Source: Henricia sp. BOLD:AAB3569
Lineage: Eukaryota > Echinodermata > Asteroidea > Spinulosida > Echinasteridae
Direction of reading: 5' to 3'
Assembly (NCBI GenBank): GCA_037783545.1
Contig: JBBELK010000841.1
Span: 124,001-188,000, forward strand
DNA: 64,000 nt
Shown here: positions 61,001 through 64,000 of the stretch, one piece after another
How the letters are laid out: every line of letters starts with the position of its first letter
Numbering within the stretch: position 1 is the stretch's first letter
Notes under the pieces: generated by a model
Seen by the model: only the letters and a program-made list of their open reading frames with translations
Databases searched by the model: none
What the model was told of the DNA's origin: nothing
Translations under genes and position numbers: made by a program

Positions 61001-64000
61001 TTTTGCATGCTCCAAAGACTCTATATTGCGCACTTGTCCTAAAAAATTGACAGACTTTCGCCGGGAAATGGCAGAGAAATTTCAGAGTTTAGAAAAAAAA
61101 GGGGTTGGCGCTTCCTGGATGCTCCCGCAACCTGTGGCTGTCTGTACACACCTCTTTGGTGTACTCCTGACTCGTGCGCATGCTCAGTCCTTCGGACTGT
61201 CGTTGACACGGCCCAGTTTGGGACGGGATTTTGGTCAAAGTGTGGTCCAAACGTCGGCAAATTTGGAGGTCGAAAAATGTTCCGACGAACTTCAAATTTT
61301 GCATGCTCCAAAGACTCTATATTGCGCACTTGTCCTAAAAAATTGACAGACTTTCGCCGGGAAATGGCAGAGAAATTTCAGAGTTTAGAAAAAAAGGGGT
61401 TGGCGCTTCCTGGATGCTCCCGCAACCTGTGGCTGTCTGTACACACCTCTTTGGTGTACTCCTGACTCGTGCGCATGCTCAGTCCTTCGGACTGTCGTTG
61501 ACACGGCCCAGTTTGGGACGGGATTTTGGTCAAAGTGTGGTCCAAACGTCGGCAAATTTGGAGGTCGAAAAATGTTCCGACGAACTTCAAATTTTGCAAG
61601 CTCCAAAGACTCTATATTGCGCACTTGTCCTAAAAAATTGACAGACTTTCGCCGGGAAATGGCAGAGAAATTTCAGAGTTTAGAAAAAAAAGGGGTTGGC
61701 GCTTCCTGGATGCTCCCGCAACCTGTGGCTGTCTGTACACACCTCTTTGGTGTACTCCTGACTCGTGCGCATGCTCAGTCCTTCGGACTGTCGTTGACAC
61801 GGCCCAGTTTGGGACGGGATTTTGGTCAAAGTGTGGTCCAAACGTCGGCAAATTTGGAGGTCGAAAAATGTTCCGACGAACTTCAAATTGTGCATGCTCC
61901 AAAGACTCTATATTGCGCACTTGTCCTAAAAAATTGACAGACTTTCGCCGGGAAATGGCAGAGAAATTTCAGAGTTTAGAAAAAAAAGGGGTTGGCGCTT
62001 CCTGGATGCTCCCGCAACCTGTGGCTGTCTGTACACACCTCTTTGGTGTACTCCTGACTCGTGCGCATGCTCAGTCCTTCGGACTGTCGTTGACACGGCC
62101 CAGTTTGGGACGGGATTTTGGTCAAAGTGTGGTCCAAACGTCGGCAAATTTGGAGGTCGAAAAATGTTCCGACGAACTTCAAATGTTGCATGCTCCAAAG
62201 ACTCTATATTGCGCACTTGTCCTAAAAAATTGACAGACTTTCGCCGGGAAATGGCAGAGAAATTTCAGAGTTTAGAAAAAAAAGGGGTTGGCGCTTCCTG
62301 GATGCTCCCGCAACCTGTGGCTGTCTGTACACACCTCTTTGGTGTACTCCTGACTCGTGCGCATGCTCAGTCCTTCGGACTGTCGTTGACACGGCCCAGT
62401 TTGGGACGGGATTTTGGTCAAAGTGTGGTCCAAACGTCGCAAATTTGGAGGTCGAAAAATGTTACGACGAACTTCAAATTGTGCATGCTCTAAAGACTCT
62501 ATATTGCGCACTTGTCCTAAAAAATTGACAGACTTTCGCCGGGAAATGGCAGAGAAATTTCAGAGTTTAGAAAAAAAAGGGGTTGGCGCTTCCTGGATGC
62601 TCCCGCAACCTGTGGCTGTCTGTACACACCTCTTTGGTGTACTCCTGACTCGTGCGCATGCTCAGTCCTTCGGACTGTCGTTGACACGGCCCAGTTTGGG
62701 ACGGGATTTTGGTCAAAGTGTGGTCCAAACGTCGGCAAATTTGGAGGTCGAAAAATGTTCCGACGAACTTCAAATTTTGCATGCTCCAAAGACTCTATAT
62801 TGCGCACTTGTCCTAAAAAATTGACAGACTTTCGCCGGGAAATGGCAGAGAAATTTCAGAGTTTAGAAAAAAAGGGGTTGGCGCTTCCTGGATGCTCCCG
62901 CAACCTGTGGCTGTCTGTACACACCTCTTTGGTGTACTCCTGACTCGTGCGCATGCTCAGTCCTTCGGACTGTCGTTGACACGGCCCAGTTTGGGACGGG
63001 ATTTTGGTCAAAGTGTGGTCCAAACGTCGGCAAATTTGGAGGTCGAAAAATGTTCCGACGAACTTCAAATTTTGCAAGCTCCAAAGACTCTATATTGCGC
63101 ACTTGTCCTAAAAAATTGACAGACTTTCGCCGGGAAATGGCAGAGAAATTTCAGAGTTTAGAAAAAAAAGGGGTTGGCGCTTCCTGGATGCTCCCGCAAC
63201 CTGTGGCTGTCTGTACACACCTCTTTGGTGTACTCCTGACTCGTGCGCATGCTCAGTCCTTCGGACTGTCGTTGACACGGCCCAGTTTGGGACGGGATTT
63301 TGGTCAAAGTGTGGTCCAAACGTCGGCAAATTTGGAGGTCGAAAAATGTTCCGACGAACTTCAAATTTTGCATGCTCCAAAGACTCTATATTGCGCACTT
63401 GTCCTAAAAAATTGACAGACTTTCGCCGGGAAATGAAAGAGAAATTTCAGAGTTTAGAAAAAAAAAGGGGTTGGCGCTTCCTGGATGCTCCCGCAACCTG
63501 TGGCTGTCTGTACACACCTCTTTGGTGTACTCCTGACTCGTGCGCATGCTCAGTCCTTCGGACTGTCGTTGACACGGCCCAGTTTGGGACGGGATTTTGG
63601 TCAAAGTGTGGTCCAAACGTCGGCAAATTTGGAGGTCGAAAAATGTTCCGACGAACTTCAAATTTTGCATGCTCCAAAGACTCTATATTGCGCACTTGTC
63701 CTAAAAAATTGACAGACTTTCGCCTGGAAATGGCAGAGAAATTTCAGAGTTTAGAAAAAAAGGGGTTGGCGCTTCCTGGATGCTCCCGCAACCTGTGGCT
63801 GTCTGTACACACCTCTTTGTTGTACTCCTGACTCGTGCGCATGCTCAGTCCTTCGGACTGTCGTTGACACGGCCCAGTTTGGGACGGGATTTTGGTCAAA
63901 GTGTGGTCCAAACGTCGGCAAATTTGGAGGTCGAAAAATGTTCCGACGAACTTCAAATTTTGCATGCTCCAAAGACTCTATATTGCGCACTTGTCCTAAA

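Larger units (their letters stand above)
42215..64000. repeat. Satellite array, family B (about 296-bp monomer)
   Basis: The same monomer as family A in the same orientation and phase, but with C at monomer position 149, G at 257, G at 264 and G at 298. I see no family A state at these sites to the right of 42,215. The interval is interrupted only by five SINE copies (44,655-49,111). Outside that zone monomers are very uniform, and many successive intervals are exactly 296 bp. The array is still running at 64,000. No supported gene lies here. Confidence 0.97.

Noticed and set aside
1..64000. CRISPR array
   Set aside because: The repeats are 296 bp, contiguous and without unique spacers, and there are no cas genes.
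1..64000. CENP-B box in the monomer
   Set aside because: I looked for TTCGNNNNANNCGGG on both strands. TTCGCCGGG and TTCGGACTG are the nearest and do not fit the spacing.

Overview
The whole 64 kb window is satellite DNA. A monomer of about 296 bp is repeated head to tail from the first base to the last, roughly 210-220 times, and the array runs off both ends. I find no protein-coding gene, rRNA, tRNA gene or CRISPR array that I can support. The only non-satellite sequence is a 288-bp tRNA-derived SINE, present five times between 44,655 and 49,111. Long homogenised tandem satellite, nested higher-order repeats (HORs) and a Pol III-type SINE point to a eukaryotic nuclear chromosome, probably centromeric, pericentromeric or subtelomeric heterochromatin. 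The SINE head has an A box, a B box and a Glu-like anticodon-loop sequence. Its layout loosely recalls SINEs of marine invertebrates, but that is a weak recollection and I cannot name the species.

Layout. (1) Positions 1 to about 42,100 hold family A monomers. This part is heterogeneous. It carries length-variant monomers (deletions of 11, 15, 64 and 142 bp; internal duplications of 44, 54 and 58 bp) and several generations of segmental duplication with offsets of 1,757-1,758, 2,072, 3,107 and 3,256 bp. (2) A sharp breakpoint between 42,069 and 42,214 switches the array to family B, which differs at four diagnostic monomer positions and continues to 64,000. (3) Within family B, 44,655-49,111 is a SINE-bearing HOR zone. 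All five SINE copies sit at the same monomer position and are flanked by the same perfect 12-bp target-site duplication, so one insertion was multiplied by satellite amplification. Empty-site relatives of the target monomer survive near 42.7 kb and 53.1 kb. (4) From about 49.2 kb to the end family B is far more uniform, with long runs of exactly 296-bp monomers.

How it works together: the structure is explained by unequal crossing-over and slippage at short homologies. Most short rearrangement junctions lie at 3-6 bp microhomologies within the monomer. The open frames of about 70-250 codons on both strands are by-products of a stop-poor monomer; they change frame every repeat because 296 is not a multiple of 3. 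No new gene system was found. The most informative object is the SINE-tagged HOR zone, where the order of insertion, duplication and contraction can be read directly.
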